From CTSoil-075 sp964292325 (lineage in GTDB: Bacteria; Bacillota; Negativicutes; DSM-13327), in the NCBI GenBank assembly GCA_964292325.1, contig CAXYVG010000024.1:1-42828 (forward strand): a stretch of DNA of 42,828 nucleotides, given 5' to 3'. The position numbers and the translations under genes are program-made. Numbering within the stretch: position 1 is the stretch's first letter; every line of letters begins with the position of its first letter. The notes under the pieces were generated by a model, which was given only the letters and a program-made list of their open reading frames with translations, made no database searches and was not told the origin of the DNA. Positions 1-9,174 of the stretch are shown in pieces.

Positions 1-389
1 AGATTGTAGACTTAGCTTGTGACCTAATTGAACTTTCAGGACTTGTTCCATATTCTGATATTAAAATCGAATATACGGGAATACGGCCAGGTGAAAAGCT
101 GTTTGAAGAATTGCTGACGGTTGAGGAAGGAACCACTGCCACGAAGCATGAGAAAATTTTTGTGGCAAATCTTAAAATGGTGAATGCAAAACATCTTCAG
201 CAGGGGCTTGTGGCATTGCAACAGGCAATGTATGACGGTGATGTCGTTAGCGCGATAAAGAAACTTGTACCCACATATTCGGCTGACAGCGCAGTAAACT
301 CGTCGATATTGAATAAAAAAGAGCATAAAGGAAAGGTTTCACTAGAAGAGCACACCGATGACTATCAGACCATAGCAGGAATTGTGTAA
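1..389 (+). CDS. CapD/FlaA1-type nucleotide-sugar 4,6-dehydratase, C-terminal fragment (partial)
   Basis: The reading frame is open from base 3 to the TAA at 387-389, and the gene begins before the window. The visible part carries the motif Y-T-G-I-R-P-G-E-K-L-F-E-E-L-L, typical of the C-terminal end of the CapD/FlaA1/PglF short-chain dehydrogenase family, followed by the usual E-K-I-F-V-A stretch and a variable tail. These enzymes turn UDP-GlcNAc into a 4-keto-6-deoxy sugar in the cytoplasm. That product is the substrate of PglE-type aminotransferases such as the one at 33668-34834, so this could be the first step of the same amino-sugar pathway. It shares the base at 389 with the next start codon. 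The catalytic and NAD-binding parts are outside the window, so the exact reaction cannot be judged. Confidence 0.8.
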   Translation, partial: IVDLACDLIELSGLVPYSDIKIEYTGIRPGEKLFEELLTVEEGTTATKHEKIFVANLKMVNAKHLQQGLVALQQAMYDGDVVSAIKKLVPTYSADSAVNSSILNKKEHKGKVSLEEHTDDYQTIAGIV

Positions 390-1453
390 TGAAACATGAG
401 GGAAAAACAAAAATAAGCATAGTTGTTCCTGTCTATAATACGGCACAATATTTACCCCAATGCATGGATAGCCTTATCAATCAAAGTTTTAGGGATATTG
501 AAATTATTGCAGTGAATGATGGTTCAACCGACTCGAGCCTAGATGTTTTAAACCAATATGCAGAAAATGATAGCAGGGTTAGAGTCATTGATAAAATAAA
601 TGAAGGGGTATCGGTAGCTCGTAATACTGCGTTAGAGGGTATAGTAGGCGAATTTTTAATGTTTGTTGATAGTGATGATTGGATTGAGTTAGATACTTGT
701 CAAAAAGCCTTACAGGTGATAGAACAATACAATTGTGATGTGGTTATGTGGTCTTACATTAGGGAGTTTGGTGATGATTCGGTTCGCAAGAAAATTTTTG
801 AAAAAACTATAATCTATAATAGCGAAAATGTAAAAAAATATATTCACAGAAGATTCGTTGGTGGCATTGGCAATGAACTGTCAAAACCGGAAAATTTAGA
901 TGCACTCTGCCCAATATGGGGAAAATTATACAAAACAAGTATCATTAAAAATAATCATATTATTTTTAATGATATAAGAAAGATTGGAACGTATGAAGAT
1001 GGAATTTTTAATTTGCACTTATTCAAATATGTGAGTAAAGCAGTTTTTATTAATGAATTTTTCTATCATTATCGTAAAAATAATAATGTTTCGATTACTT
1101 CTCAATATAACCCATTTTTGGTTGAACAATGGGTTGCACTTTTTGGTTTAATGGAAAGTTATATTGATGATAATCAGTTTGGTGACATTTATAAAGAAGC
1201 ATTATATAACCGGATTGCAGTTAGTATTATGGGTTTAGGATTAAATGAATTAACAAGCAATAAAAGTGTTTATGAAAAAATTAAATACATAGAGAGCATT
1301 GTCAGTACAACGCAGTACAGAAAAGCATACAAAAGGCTTAATTTAAGATATTTCCCATTACACTGGAAATTATTTTTTGGCTGTGCAAAATATAACTTTG
1401 CAACAGGGGTGTATCTGTTGTTATTGGCAATACAAAAAATAATCAGCAGGTAA
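389..1453 (+). CDS. Glycosyltransferase family 2 (GT-A fold)
   Basis: This 354-residue cytoplasmic or membrane-associated GT-A enzyme opens with I-S-I-V-V-P-V-Y-N. It has the nucleotide-binding N-D-G-S-T-D at about 43-48 and the metal-binding D-S-D-D-W at 94-98, all typical of GT2. It would add one sugar of the repeat unit to the undecaprenyl-linked glycan. The ATG overlaps the stop of the dehydratase gene by one base, so the two are probably translationally coupled. The first 100 residues resemble the GT2 at 6997-7980, including a shared S-V-A-R-N segment, which suggests an old duplication. Donor and acceptor cannot be read from the sequence. Confidence 0.85.
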   Translation: MKHEGKTKISIVVPVYNTAQYLPQCMDSLINQSFRDIEIIAVNDGSTDSSLDVLNQYAENDSRVRVIDKINEGVSVARNTALEGIVGEFLMFVDSDDWIELDTCQKALQVIEQYNCDVVMWSYIREFGDDSVRKKIFEKTIIYNSENVKKYIHRRFVGGIGNELSKPENLDALCPIWGKLYKTSIIKNNHIIFNDIRKIGTYEDGIFNLHLFKYVSKAVFINEFFYHYRKNNNVSITSQYNPFLVEQWVALFGLMESYIDDNQFGDIYKEALYNRIAVSIMGLGLNELTSNKSVYEKIKYIESIVSTTQYRKAYKRLNLRYFPLHWKLFFGCAKYNFATGVYLLLLAIQKIISR

Positions 1454-1465
1454 GAGGGGAAAAGG

Positions 1466-2587
1466 ATGGAGAAAATTCGAGTATTGCAGGCGTTTACCAT
1501 TCTAAACCGTGGCGGTGCGGAAACAATGATCATGAACTATTATCGAAAGATTGATCGCTCCAAAGTCCAATTTGATTTTTTGGTACACCGTCAGGAGCGG
1601 GGAGTGTATGAAAATGAAATAGAAGCCTTAGGTGGTAAGATTTTTAGGATATCGCCTGTACACCCGAAAAATTTTATTTCCTATCAAAAAGAAATATCAC
1701 ATTTTTTAGGCGAACATAAAGAATATAAAATCATTCATGGTAATCTTTCGGAATTAGGATATTTTTTATATAAGGAAGCAAAACAACAAGGTGTTCCCAC
1801 TATCATCTGTCATGCCCATAATTCCAAAATGAGTTTGGACTTAAAAGCACCATTTCGGTTCTATTGGAAATATGCTTGCAGAAAATACATTACGCACATG
1901 TTTTCATGTTCTAAGCCCGCATCAAAATGGTTATTTGGTAAAAAAAATGAGTCCAAAGCAATTGTAATGAATAATGCTGTTGATGTTAATGAATTTTCAT
2001 TTGACAGTCAAAAATCAGGGGAAATGAAAGAAAGAATAGGCTTAGTGGGTAAATTTGTAATTGGTCATGTGGGTAGGTTTAACGTGCAGAAAAATCACGA
2101 TTTTTTAATCGATATTTTTTATGAAATTAAAAATAAATGTGATAGTGCTGTTTTGATCCTGGTGGGACAAGGTGAGCTTGAAAAAAAGATGATTCAAAAA
2201 GTCGAGAAATTAGGCTTACAAGATAGTGTGGTCTTTTTAGGCTCGCGTGCTGATGTAAATGAGGTAATGCAAGCATTTGATGTATTTTTATTTCCGTCAC
2301 TTTTCGAAGGGTTACCCGTTACGATGGTCGAGGCGCAAGCAGCTGGATTGCAGTGCATCATTTCAGATACAATTCCAGCTGAAGTGGAAATTACTAATTT
2401 AGTTACATTTATATCGCTCAAGAAACCAGCCACTTATTGGGCTAATGAAACACTAAAATATAAAGACAATTATAAGCGTAAAGATTGGTATGAGAAATTT
2501 GTAAATAGCGGATATGACATTAAAGAAAATGCAAAATGGTTACAGAGCTTTTATTTGCATGAGTATCATAAATCTCAACAAGGTTGA
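1466..2587 (+). CDS. Glycosyltransferase family 4 (GT-B fold)
   Basis: The protein has 373 residues. A glycine-rich loop near the N-terminus (G-G-A-E-T at about 16-20) marks the acceptor-side domain. The C-terminal domain has the strand H-V-G-R-F-N near 201, and the retaining-GT E-x7-E motif is at E281 and E289 within F-E-G-L-P-V-T-M-V-E. Members take a nucleotide sugar and act on the cytoplasmic face of the membrane. The start ATG is preceded by an AGAGGGGAAAAGG ribosome site, 12 bases after the previous gene. It belongs to the glycan operon; the sugar is unknown. Confidence 0.85.
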   Translation: MEKIRVLQAFTILNRGGAETMIMNYYRKIDRSKVQFDFLVHRQERGVYENEIEALGGKIFRISPVHPKNFISYQKEISHFLGEHKEYKIIHGNLSELGYFLYKEAKQQGVPTIICHAHNSKMSLDLKAPFRFYWKYACRKYITHMFSCSKPASKWLFGKKNESKAIVMNNAVDVNEFSFDSQKSGEMKERIGLVGKFVIGHVGRFNVQKNHDFLIDIFYEIKNKCDSAVLILVGQGELEKKMIQKVEKLGLQDSVVFLGSRADVNEVMQAFDVFLFPSLFEGLPVTMVEAQAAGLQCIISDTIPAEVEITNLVTFISLKKPATYWANETLKYKDNYKRKDWYEKFVNSGYDIKENAKWLQSFYLHEYHKSQQG

Positions 2588-2614
2588 AACCAATAATGTG
2601 AAGGTGATTTTAAA

Positions 2615-3502
2615 ATGAGACCTTTATTAACCGTGTTAACACCGTCGTATAATCGAGCACATACGCTTAAAAATTGTTATATCAGTTTATCGAATCAAAG
2701 TGATAATGATTTTGAGTGGCTAATCGTTGATGACGGTAGTATTGACAGTACGAAAGCTTTAGTTCAAGACTTTCAGAAGGATTCCAATTTCTTAATTCGA
2801 TATATATATAAGAATAATGGTGGTAAACATACAGCTTTAAATATTGGAATTTCAAATATTGAGACAGAATTAACCATAATTGTAGATAGTGATGATTTTT
2901 TAACAATGGATGCCGTTAAATCTATTAAAGACATTTGGTTAGACTATCGAAAACAAGCAACAATATGTGGTATTGCGTTTTTGCGTGGACACGATGAAAC
3001 CAATCCGATAGGAGATAAATTTCCTAAAGATTTATTTATCTCCAATCATATTGAATGCAGGTCAAATAGGGATGTTGGTGGAGATAAAAGTGAAGTTTTT
3101 TTAACAAAAGTATTAAAAGAATTCCCCTTTCCTGAGATTGAGGGTGAAATATTTATGGGCGAAGGTATTGTCTGGAACCGGATGGCACATAAATATAATA
3201 TGATTTATATAAATAAAATTATTTATGTTACTAAGTATTTAGAAGATGGATTAACTAGATCCGGTCGCAAGTTGAGAATTCAGTGTCCCATTGGCGGTAT
3301 GATTAACGCACAAGAAGGATTGTCTAGTAGATATAAGCTGAAAGTAAGAATGAAGAATATACTTCTTTATACTTGTTATGGATTTTTCGCGAAGAAAAGT
3401 TTAAAAGAGATGTGTACAGACAGCCAGCAACCAATGTTACTGTTGTTTAGCATACCATTTGCTTATAGTTTATACTCTTATTGGAAAGCCAAATATTTAT
3501 AA
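2615..3502 (+). CDS. Glycosyltransferase family 2
   Basis: This 295-residue GT-A enzyme has L-T-V-L-T-P-S-Y-N-R at the N-terminus, V-D-D-G-S at 38-42 and D-S-D-D at 91-94. An N-G-G-K-H-x-A-L-N segment near 68-76 is seen in the GT2 subgroup found in many capsule and EPS loci. The C-terminal 60 residues are hydrophobic and basic and may bind the membrane. An AAGGTGA ribosome site precedes the ATG. It transfers one sugar of unknown identity. Confidence 0.83.
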   Translation: MRPLLTVLTPSYNRAHTLKNCYISLSNQSDNDFEWLIVDDGSIDSTKALVQDFQKDSNFLIRYIYKNNGGKHTALNIGISNIETELTIIVDSDDFLTMDAVKSIKDIWLDYRKQATICGIAFLRGHDETNPIGDKFPKDLFISNHIECRSNRDVGGDKSEVFLTKVLKEFPFPEIEGEIFMGEGIVWNRMAHKYNMIYINKIIYVTKYLEDGLTRSGRKLRIQCPIGGMINAQEGLSSRYKLKVRMKNILLYTCYGFFAKKSLKEMCTDSQQPMLLLFSIPFAYSLYSYWKAKYL

Positions 3503-3519
3503 TAGGAAAGAGGTTCTCA

Positions 3520-4608
3520 ATGGGCATTTATATTTTAACAGTAATACTGACATATATCTTGGCTGTATTAGCAACTCGATATGGTTCTGTTGATCCTAAT
3601 AATCCAGATAATATTAGACCAAATAAAATATTTGTATATTTGATCATGATTACCTTTATTGCGATATCCGGTTTCAGATATATGAATTATTATTTAAGTG
3701 ATGAGTGGGCTTATCGACAAGGATTTTTGCAGATGCTTACTAACGAAGACTTTTTTTCACTGTTTTCAGAAAAAGAATGGGGCTTTGCACTGCTAAATTG
3801 GATTTTAAATAGGGTGAGCTCTGATCCGCAGGTTTTGATTTTTACCGTAGCATTCATTACTAATGTATTTGTTGTTTTAACAATTGCGAAATACGGTCGC
3901 CCATTTGGATTATCAATACTTTTATATGCTTGTGGAGCTTTTTTCGCTTCTTTCAATATTATAAGGCAATGCTTGGCAATGGCAATTGTCTTTTGGGGAA
4001 TCCGATATGTTTTGCAAGGTGAATTTTGGAAATATTTTTTGCTTATTTTTACTGCTGCTGCAATACATATTTCCGCATGGTTAGTTTTGCCGATATACTT
4101 TGTAGTTAGACAAAGATATCTATCGAAATGGTTTATTCCTTTATTCGCATTAGCATTAATTATTATGGCAAACTTTCAAAGTGCTGCAATTTTTTTTCTA
4201 GCAGATGGTATTTATGGGAATTATCTTAGTGACATAGCACAAGGTGGTTATGGAGTCAATCCGATAAGAGTAATAGCGAGTTTTATGCCATTAATTCTAA
4301 TGATAATGTATAAAAAAAGATTAATGGAAATTAATATAAGCAACTTAGTATTTATTAATTTTAGTATAATTTCAGGCATAATTATGTTGATTTCATTAAT
4401 TTATGTATATATAGCAAGAATTGATACTTTTTTTGGGATTGTTGGTGTTGTTATCATTCCTCAATTAACAAAGATATTTATTAACAATAAGAAACTTATG
4501 GAGATGTGTATATTCCTATTTTATTTTTTATTCGGATTATATCAAGCGTCTATTTCTTCGGTATATTATAATATTTTATTTGAAAATATTGAAGGTACGT
4601 GGTTTTAA
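3520..4608 (+). CDS. EpsG-like polysaccharide polymerase, integral membrane
   Basis: The protein has 362 residues, of which most lie in about ten hydrophobic segments. It matches the EpsG family, which polymerises exopolysaccharide repeat units at the outer face of the membrane in place of Wzy. Typical points are the early D-E-W-A-Y-R and W-G-F-A-L-L-N segments and the F-N-I-I-R-Q motif followed by a long A/I-rich helix. I chose the ATG at 3520 because AGGAAAGAGG lies just ahead of it; a frame open from 3481 would overlap the previous gene and lacks such a site. The TAA overlaps the next ATG by one base. It pairs with the flippase at 11473-13014 in a Wzx/Wzy-type pathway. Confidence 0.8.
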   Translation: MGIYILTVILTYILAVLATRYGSVDPNNPDNIRPNKIFVYLIMITFIAISGFRYMNYYLSDEWAYRQGFLQMLTNEDFFSLFSEKEWGFALLNWILNRVSSDPQVLIFTVAFITNVFVVLTIAKYGRPFGLSILLYACGAFFASFNIIRQCLAMAIVFWGIRYVLQGEFWKYFLLIFTAAAIHISAWLVLPIYFVVRQRYLSKWFIPLFALALIIMANFQSAAIFFLADGIYGNYLSDIAQGGYGVNPIRVIASFMPLILMIMYKKRLMEINISNLVFINFSIISGIIMLISLIYVYIARIDTFFGIVGVVIIPQLTKIFINNKKLMEMCIFLFYFLFGLYQASISSVYYNILFENIEGTWF

Positions 4609-5780
4609 TGAAAAAAAACATTCTTTTTCTATCATCAAACATGGGGGTAGGTGGATTCCAAAAGAGTTTAGTTTCTCTGTTATACTACTTTGATTATGAT
4701 GAATATAATGTAGACTTACTATTATTTTCTCCATCTGGAATCTTTATGGATCTAATTCCTAAGCAAGTAAATATACTTCCTCCCATTATGCCATCTTGTT
4801 ACTTTGAACCGTTCCCAAGTTGTATAAAAAAGTTAATCAGTAAAGGTAATTTCTTATTAGCTACGCAGAGAATATTTCAAGCGATTATATCCAAATATGA
4901 TAAAGGTTATGGCGGAATGATAATGTCAGAGGCTATCCCTGCCATAAAGCAAGAATACGATACGATTGTTGATTATAATGGGCAGTATATCCTATATTAT
5001 ATGGTTGATAAATTGACGGCAAAAAAGAAAATCACATATTTTCATAGTGATTATAAAAAATGGCCTTATTATCATAATGCAGACAAAATATATTTCAAAA
5101 AAGTCGATTATATTGTAACAGTATCAGACCAATGTAAGCAATCATTAGATGAGTTGTTTGCAGATTGCTTGGACAAAACAAGAGTTATCGAAAATATTAT
5201 TTCTCATAAAACGGTAAGTAGTTATTCTGACGGTTCAAATGGATTTAAGGATATTAAATTTACTGGTATCCGAATTGTTATGATTGGTAGGGCTTGCCCA
5301 GATAAAGGTATTATTTTTGCAATTGAAGCTTGCAAAAAGTTGAAACAAGGTGGATACCATATCAAGTGGTACTCTGTAGGTCCATGTTTGGATATTGAGT
5401 ATTACAATCAATTAATAAAGGAAAATAATGTTGAGGACTGTTTTATATTTTTAGGTGAAACGAGCAATCCATATGCCTATATGAGAAACGCCGATATTAT
5501 AGCCCATCCATCAAAATTTGAGGGTAAGGCGGTAGTAGTCGAAGAAGCAAAACTTTTAGCTAAGCCCATTGTGGCAACTAACTTTTCTACTGTATACGAT
5601 CAAATTACAAACGAGAAGAATGGACTTATCGTTGATATGAACTCGGAAGCTTTGTATTTAGGCATTAAGAGGCTAATTGATAACCCTGATTTGCAGATGA
5701 AGTTTTCGGATAATCTGAAAAGTGAAGCCACAGGAAATGAAAGGGAAATCGAAAAGCTGTATAAGTTGATTGAAGGGTAG
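4608..5780 (+). CDS. Glycosyltransferase family 4, first of a tandem pair
   Basis: This 390-residue GT-B enzyme has G-V-G-G-F-Q-K-S-L-V near the N-terminus, M-I-G-R-A-C-P-D-K-G at the start of the second domain and the retaining motif F-E-G-K-A-V-V-V-E-E near 305. The ATG at 4608 overlaps the stop of the polymerase gene. The N-terminal 60 residues closely match those of the next gene, including shared K-S-L-V, D-Y, V-D-L, L-F-S and V-N-I-L-P blocks, so the two are paralogues. In the usual G-G-A-E-x motif, A-E is replaced by F-Q. Donor and acceptor are unknown. Confidence 0.83.
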   Translation: MKKNILFLSSNMGVGGFQKSLVSLLYYFDYDEYNVDLLLFSPSGIFMDLIPKQVNILPPIMPSCYFEPFPSCIKKLISKGNFLLATQRIFQAIISKYDKGYGGMIMSEAIPAIKQEYDTIVDYNGQYILYYMVDKLTAKKKITYFHSDYKKWPYYHNADKIYFKKVDYIVTVSDQCKQSLDELFADCLDKTRVIENIISHKTVSSYSDGSNGFKDIKFTGIRIVMIGRACPDKGIIFAIEACKKLKQGGYHIKWYSVGPCLDIEYYNQLIKENNVEDCFIFLGETSNPYAYMRNADIIAHPSKFEGKAVVVEEAKLLAKPIVATNFSTVYDQITNEKNGLIVDMNSEALYLGIKRLIDNPDLQMKFSDNLKSEATGNEREIEKLYKLIEG

Positions 5781-5789
5781 AAACGAAGA

Positions 5790-6983
5790 ATGGAAAAGAA
5801 AAAAATATTATTTGTAATGGAGCATTTAGGTATAGGTGGAGCGGAAAAAAGTTTAGTAACATTGCTTTCCTACATAGATTATTCAAAATATGAGGTAGAT
5901 TTATTTCTGTTTAGTAAAACCGGAGAATTTTTATCGCTTGTTCCTAATAGTGTAAATATATTACCAGAATCAGAAGAATATAAAATGTTACATCAATCAC
6001 CGATAAACGCACTACTTAATTTTTTAATGTATGGAAAGGTGAAGTTAGCAATTTTTAATCTACTATATTTAAGTAAATTAGCATTTTATCATTTAGTTTT
6101 GCAAAAAGAATATATTGGATGGGAATATATAAAAAAAATATTTAAACCATTAAACAAACAATATGATGTTGCAATCGGATTTTTAGAAAAAAAAACGATT
6201 TACTTTATAGTTGATAAAATTAATGCTGATAAAAAAAGTGGATATATACATAATGATTATCTTAAAAATGAACACAATCAAATGTTAGATAATTATTATT
6301 TTAATTATTTAGATCATATTGTTACAGTTTCAGAGCATTCTTTAGAAACATTACAGCAAGTTTTTAGTCATTATCATTCTAAATTTAAAGTGATTAAAAA
6401 TATTATTTCACCAAGCGTAATACATGTTATGGGTAATGAGAAAATTGATGATATTAATACAGATGCACAGTATATTTCTATAGTAACAGTAGCAAGATTA
6501 GTGGAACAAAAAGGAATCGATAACGCAATTTTGATTTGTGATCAATTAGTGAAAAAAAATTCTAATATTAGATGGTATATTATTGGCGAAGGTAGCGAGA
6601 GAGACAAATTAAAAAAAATGATAAAAATCAAAGGAATAGAAAAGCATTTCATTTTATTAGGAGCACGTAGCAATCCTTATAAATATATGAAAATGGCAGA
6701 TATATATGTTCAACCGTCACGCTCGGAGGGGTATGGAATTACAGTTGCGGAAGCAAAAGCTTTGTATAAACCAATTGTTGTTAGCAAGATTCCAGAGTTT
6801 CAAGAGTTGATTATTAATCTAGAAACAGGATTATTATGTGATACCAATGAAAGCATGGCAAATGCGATATGCAATTTAATTAATGATGAGAATTTAAAGC
6901 AAAAGTTTTCAAATAATCTAAAAAACCAAGATATCATGGAAACTAAAATAGAGTTAAAAAAGTTCTATGAAATAATTGGATAG
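5790..6983 (+). CDS. Glycosyltransferase family 4, second of a tandem pair
   Basis: The protein has 397 residues and starts nine bases after the previous gene. It keeps the canonical G-I-G-G-A-E-K-S-L loop, the V-A-R-L-V-E-Q-K-G strand opening the C-terminal domain, G-E-G-S-E-R-D-K-L and the retaining E-x7-E within S-E-G-Y-G-I-T-V-A-E. It is paralogous to the gene at 4608-5780 but more AT-rich. It should act on the cytoplasmic side, adding a sugar to the lipid-linked repeat unit. Confidence 0.85.
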   Translation: MEKKKILFVMEHLGIGGAEKSLVTLLSYIDYSKYEVDLFLFSKTGEFLSLVPNSVNILPESEEYKMLHQSPINALLNFLMYGKVKLAIFNLLYLSKLAFYHLVLQKEYIGWEYIKKIFKPLNKQYDVAIGFLEKKTIYFIVDKINADKKSGYIHNDYLKNEHNQMLDNYYFNYLDHIVTVSEHSLETLQQVFSHYHSKFKVIKNIISPSVIHVMGNEKIDDINTDAQYISIVTVARLVEQKGIDNAILICDQLVKKNSNIRWYIIGEGSERDKLKKMIKIKGIEKHFILLGARSNPYKYMKMADIYVQPSRSEGYGITVAEAKALYKPIVVSKIPEFQELIINLETGLLCDTNESMANAICNLINDENLKQKFSNNLKNQDIMETKIELKKFYEIIG

Positions 6984-6996
6984 GCGGTTAAGAAAT

Positions 6997-7980
6997 ATGT
7001 CAAAGATATCAATTATAATACCTGTATATAATGGAGAAAAATATTTAGGAAAATGTTTAGACTCAATTGCAAATCAAACATTATTAGATATTGAGATTAT
7101 TGTAGTTGATGATGGTTCTACTGATAGCAGTAGAGCACTTATTAAAAGATATGCTGAAAATGATAAACGCATAAAATATGAAACTCAAATAAATCAAGGA
7201 CCGAGTGTTGCAAGAAACAAGGGAATAAAAATGGCTATTAGTAAATATATAGCTTTTGTAGATTGCGATGATTGGATTGAAAAAGAAATGTACGAAACCA
7301 TGTATAATATTGCAGAAAAATACAATTTAAACATGGTAATGTGTAAAGAGATACATGATTATGATGAAAATGTTAGTATGGTAGAAGAATTCAAGATCAA
7401 AGATAATATGATATTAGATAAAACGGATATAAAAAAATATATACTACCTGAATTACTTAAAGATACTTCGTATAACAGTGCATGTACGAGATTATTTAAT
7501 AGAGAATTTATTAATAAAATAAATATTAGAATGCTTAATAAATTTGATTATGGTGAAGATTTGCTTTTTATGCTCGAGGTATTTGACAATATAGAAAGCA
7601 CTTATTTTATTAATATTCCATTTTATCATTATGTACACAGAGAAAATACTAGTTTGACGAATAAGAATCACGCTAATTTTAATATAATACTATGCTGTAT
7701 ATATAATATAAGAAAAAAATATGCTGTGAAATGGGGTTTCCCTTTATATAAAGTTGCACTGCCTTTTATATATTATAGTTTGATGGATTTGCTCAAAAAC
7801 ACGAAAAATAAAACTGTTCTGCAAAAAAGACGATGCGTTGAAGCGTACTTAAATTCCAATGATATAAAGGAAGCTATGGCATTAATTAAATTTTATAAAG
7901 TCGATTACACGTTTAAGTTGAATATAGTATTTTGGTTGATAAAGTTAAGATTAATATCTTTTTTTTCTTTTATTCTATAA
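6997..7980 (+). CDS. Glycosyltransferase family 2
   Basis: This 327-residue GT-A enzyme has I-S-I-I-I-P-V-Y-N, V-D-D-G-S-T-D and S-V-A-R-N motifs. The metal-binding motif reads D-C-D-D-W rather than the commoner D-S-D-D-W. I place the start at the ATG at 6997, with AGGCGG ten bases ahead; an upstream in-frame ATG at 6976 would overlap the previous gene and has no better site. The coding region is very AT-rich compared with the hyp region. It resembles the GT2 at 389-1453. Confidence 0.83.
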   Translation: MSKISIIIPVYNGEKYLGKCLDSIANQTLLDIEIIVVDDGSTDSSRALIKRYAENDKRIKYETQINQGPSVARNKGIKMAISKYIAFVDCDDWIEKEMYETMYNIAEKYNLNMVMCKEIHDYDENVSMVEEFKIKDNMILDKTDIKKYILPELLKDTSYNSACTRLFNREFINKINIRMLNKFDYGEDLLFMLEVFDNIESTYFINIPFYHYVHRENTSLTNKNHANFNIILCCIYNIRKKYAVKWGFPLYKVALPFIYYSLMDLLKNTKNKTVLQKRRCVEAYLNSNDIKEAMALIKFYKVDYTFKLNIVFWLIKLRLISFFSFIL

Positions 7981-7996
7981 GAAAGGATGTTTGGGA

Positions 7997-9169
7997 ATGG
8001 AAATATTGTGTTATGCTCATGGCGGAAGTTATAATCACGGCTGTGAGGCAATTGTCCGGTCAACTTATAAGATACTTAAACAGATAAGGTATTACGAGGA
8101 AATTAAACTATATTCATCTAAGAAAATCGAAGATGAAAAATTCGGCTTAAATCAGGTGTGTAAGACTATTCAAATAGGTAATTTTAAGAAAAATATTACC
8201 CTCAATAGTATTCTTAGTAGTGTAAAGTATAAAATGTTTAAAGATATGAATGCTTTGTACTATTTGCAGAACAATGAGTTGTTGACGAATGAAAATGCAG
8301 TAGCCTTGTCAATTGGGGGAGATAATTATTGTTATGATGGCAGAAATAACCTATCCTACCTTAATAAACAATTAAAAATTAGAAAAATAAAGACCGTTCT
8401 TTGGGGTTGCTCGATAGAACCCCAAGATATGGACTGTGGAATGGTTGAGGATTTAAAGCGTTATGATCTTATTACAGCTCGTGAATCCATTACCTATAAT
8501 GCATTATTAGAAAAAGGCGTAAACAAAAACACAAAATTGTATCCTGACCCTGCGTTTCAGCTTGATAAAATTGATGTACCATTGCCAAAGGGTTTTGTTA
8601 AAGGAAATACGATAGGAATTAACATAAGCCCGCTAATTATTAAGTGTGAAACTGTAAAGGGGGCAACACTTGAAAATTATTATGCATTACTACAGCATAT
8701 TATTGATACAACTAATTTGCAGATTGCGCTGATACCTCATGTAACATGGGAAACAAGCAATGACCTAGAACCGCTTGTCCAACTGTATGAACAATTTGGA
8801 CATACTGGCAGAGTAGTATTAATTGGCGAACAATATAACTGTATGGAACTAAAAGGATTTATAGCACGCTGTCAAATGTTTATAGGAGCAAGAACACATG
8901 CAACAGTTGCTGCATATTCCACTTGTGTGCCAACGTTAGTTATTGGGTATTCGGTGAAGGCGTTAGGTATTGCAAGAGATATCTTTGGTAGTGAGGAAAA
9001 TATGGTTATTCCCGTGCAGACTTTACACAACAAAGATGATCTCATACGTGCTTTTGAGTATTTGAAGAAAAATGAAGAGAAATTGAGAACTTATTTACAA
9101 GATTTTATGCCATCATATGCTGAAAAGGCGATGCAATCTGGAGAAGAAGTTGAAAAATTAATAGGATAA
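7997..9169 (+). CDS. Polysaccharide pyruvyl transferase family protein
   Basis: The 390-residue protein begins M-E-I-L-C-Y-A-H-G-G with N-x-G-C-E-A-I, as in the CsaB/WcaK/EpsO family. It also has the family's G-G-D-N segment, T-A-R-E-S, a D-P-A-F strand end, and the late I-G-A-R-T-H-A-T-V-A block with its histidine. Such enzymes put a ketal pyruvate from phosphoenolpyruvate on a sugar and so add negative charge; some members have other roles. I chose ATG 7997 over a TTG at 7991 because GAAAGGA is then correctly spaced. An FrhB-like partner often found with this family lies at 13973-15106. Confidence 0.78.
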   Translation: MEILCYAHGGSYNHGCEAIVRSTYKILKQIRYYEEIKLYSSKKIEDEKFGLNQVCKTIQIGNFKKNITLNSILSSVKYKMFKDMNALYYLQNNELLTNENAVALSIGGDNYCYDGRNNLSYLNKQLKIRKIKTVLWGCSIEPQDMDCGMVEDLKRYDLITARESITYNALLEKGVNKNTKLYPDPAFQLDKIDVPLPKGFVKGNTIGINISPLIIKCETVKGATLENYYALLQHIIDTTNLQIALIPHVTWETSNDLEPLVQLYEQFGHTGRVVLIGEQYNCMELKGFIARCQMFIGARTHATVAAYSTCVPTLVIGYSVKALGIARDIFGSEENMVIPVQTLHNKDDLIRAFEYLKKNEEKLRTYLQDFMPSYAEKAMQSGEEVEKLIG

Positions 9170-9174
9170 CGAGA

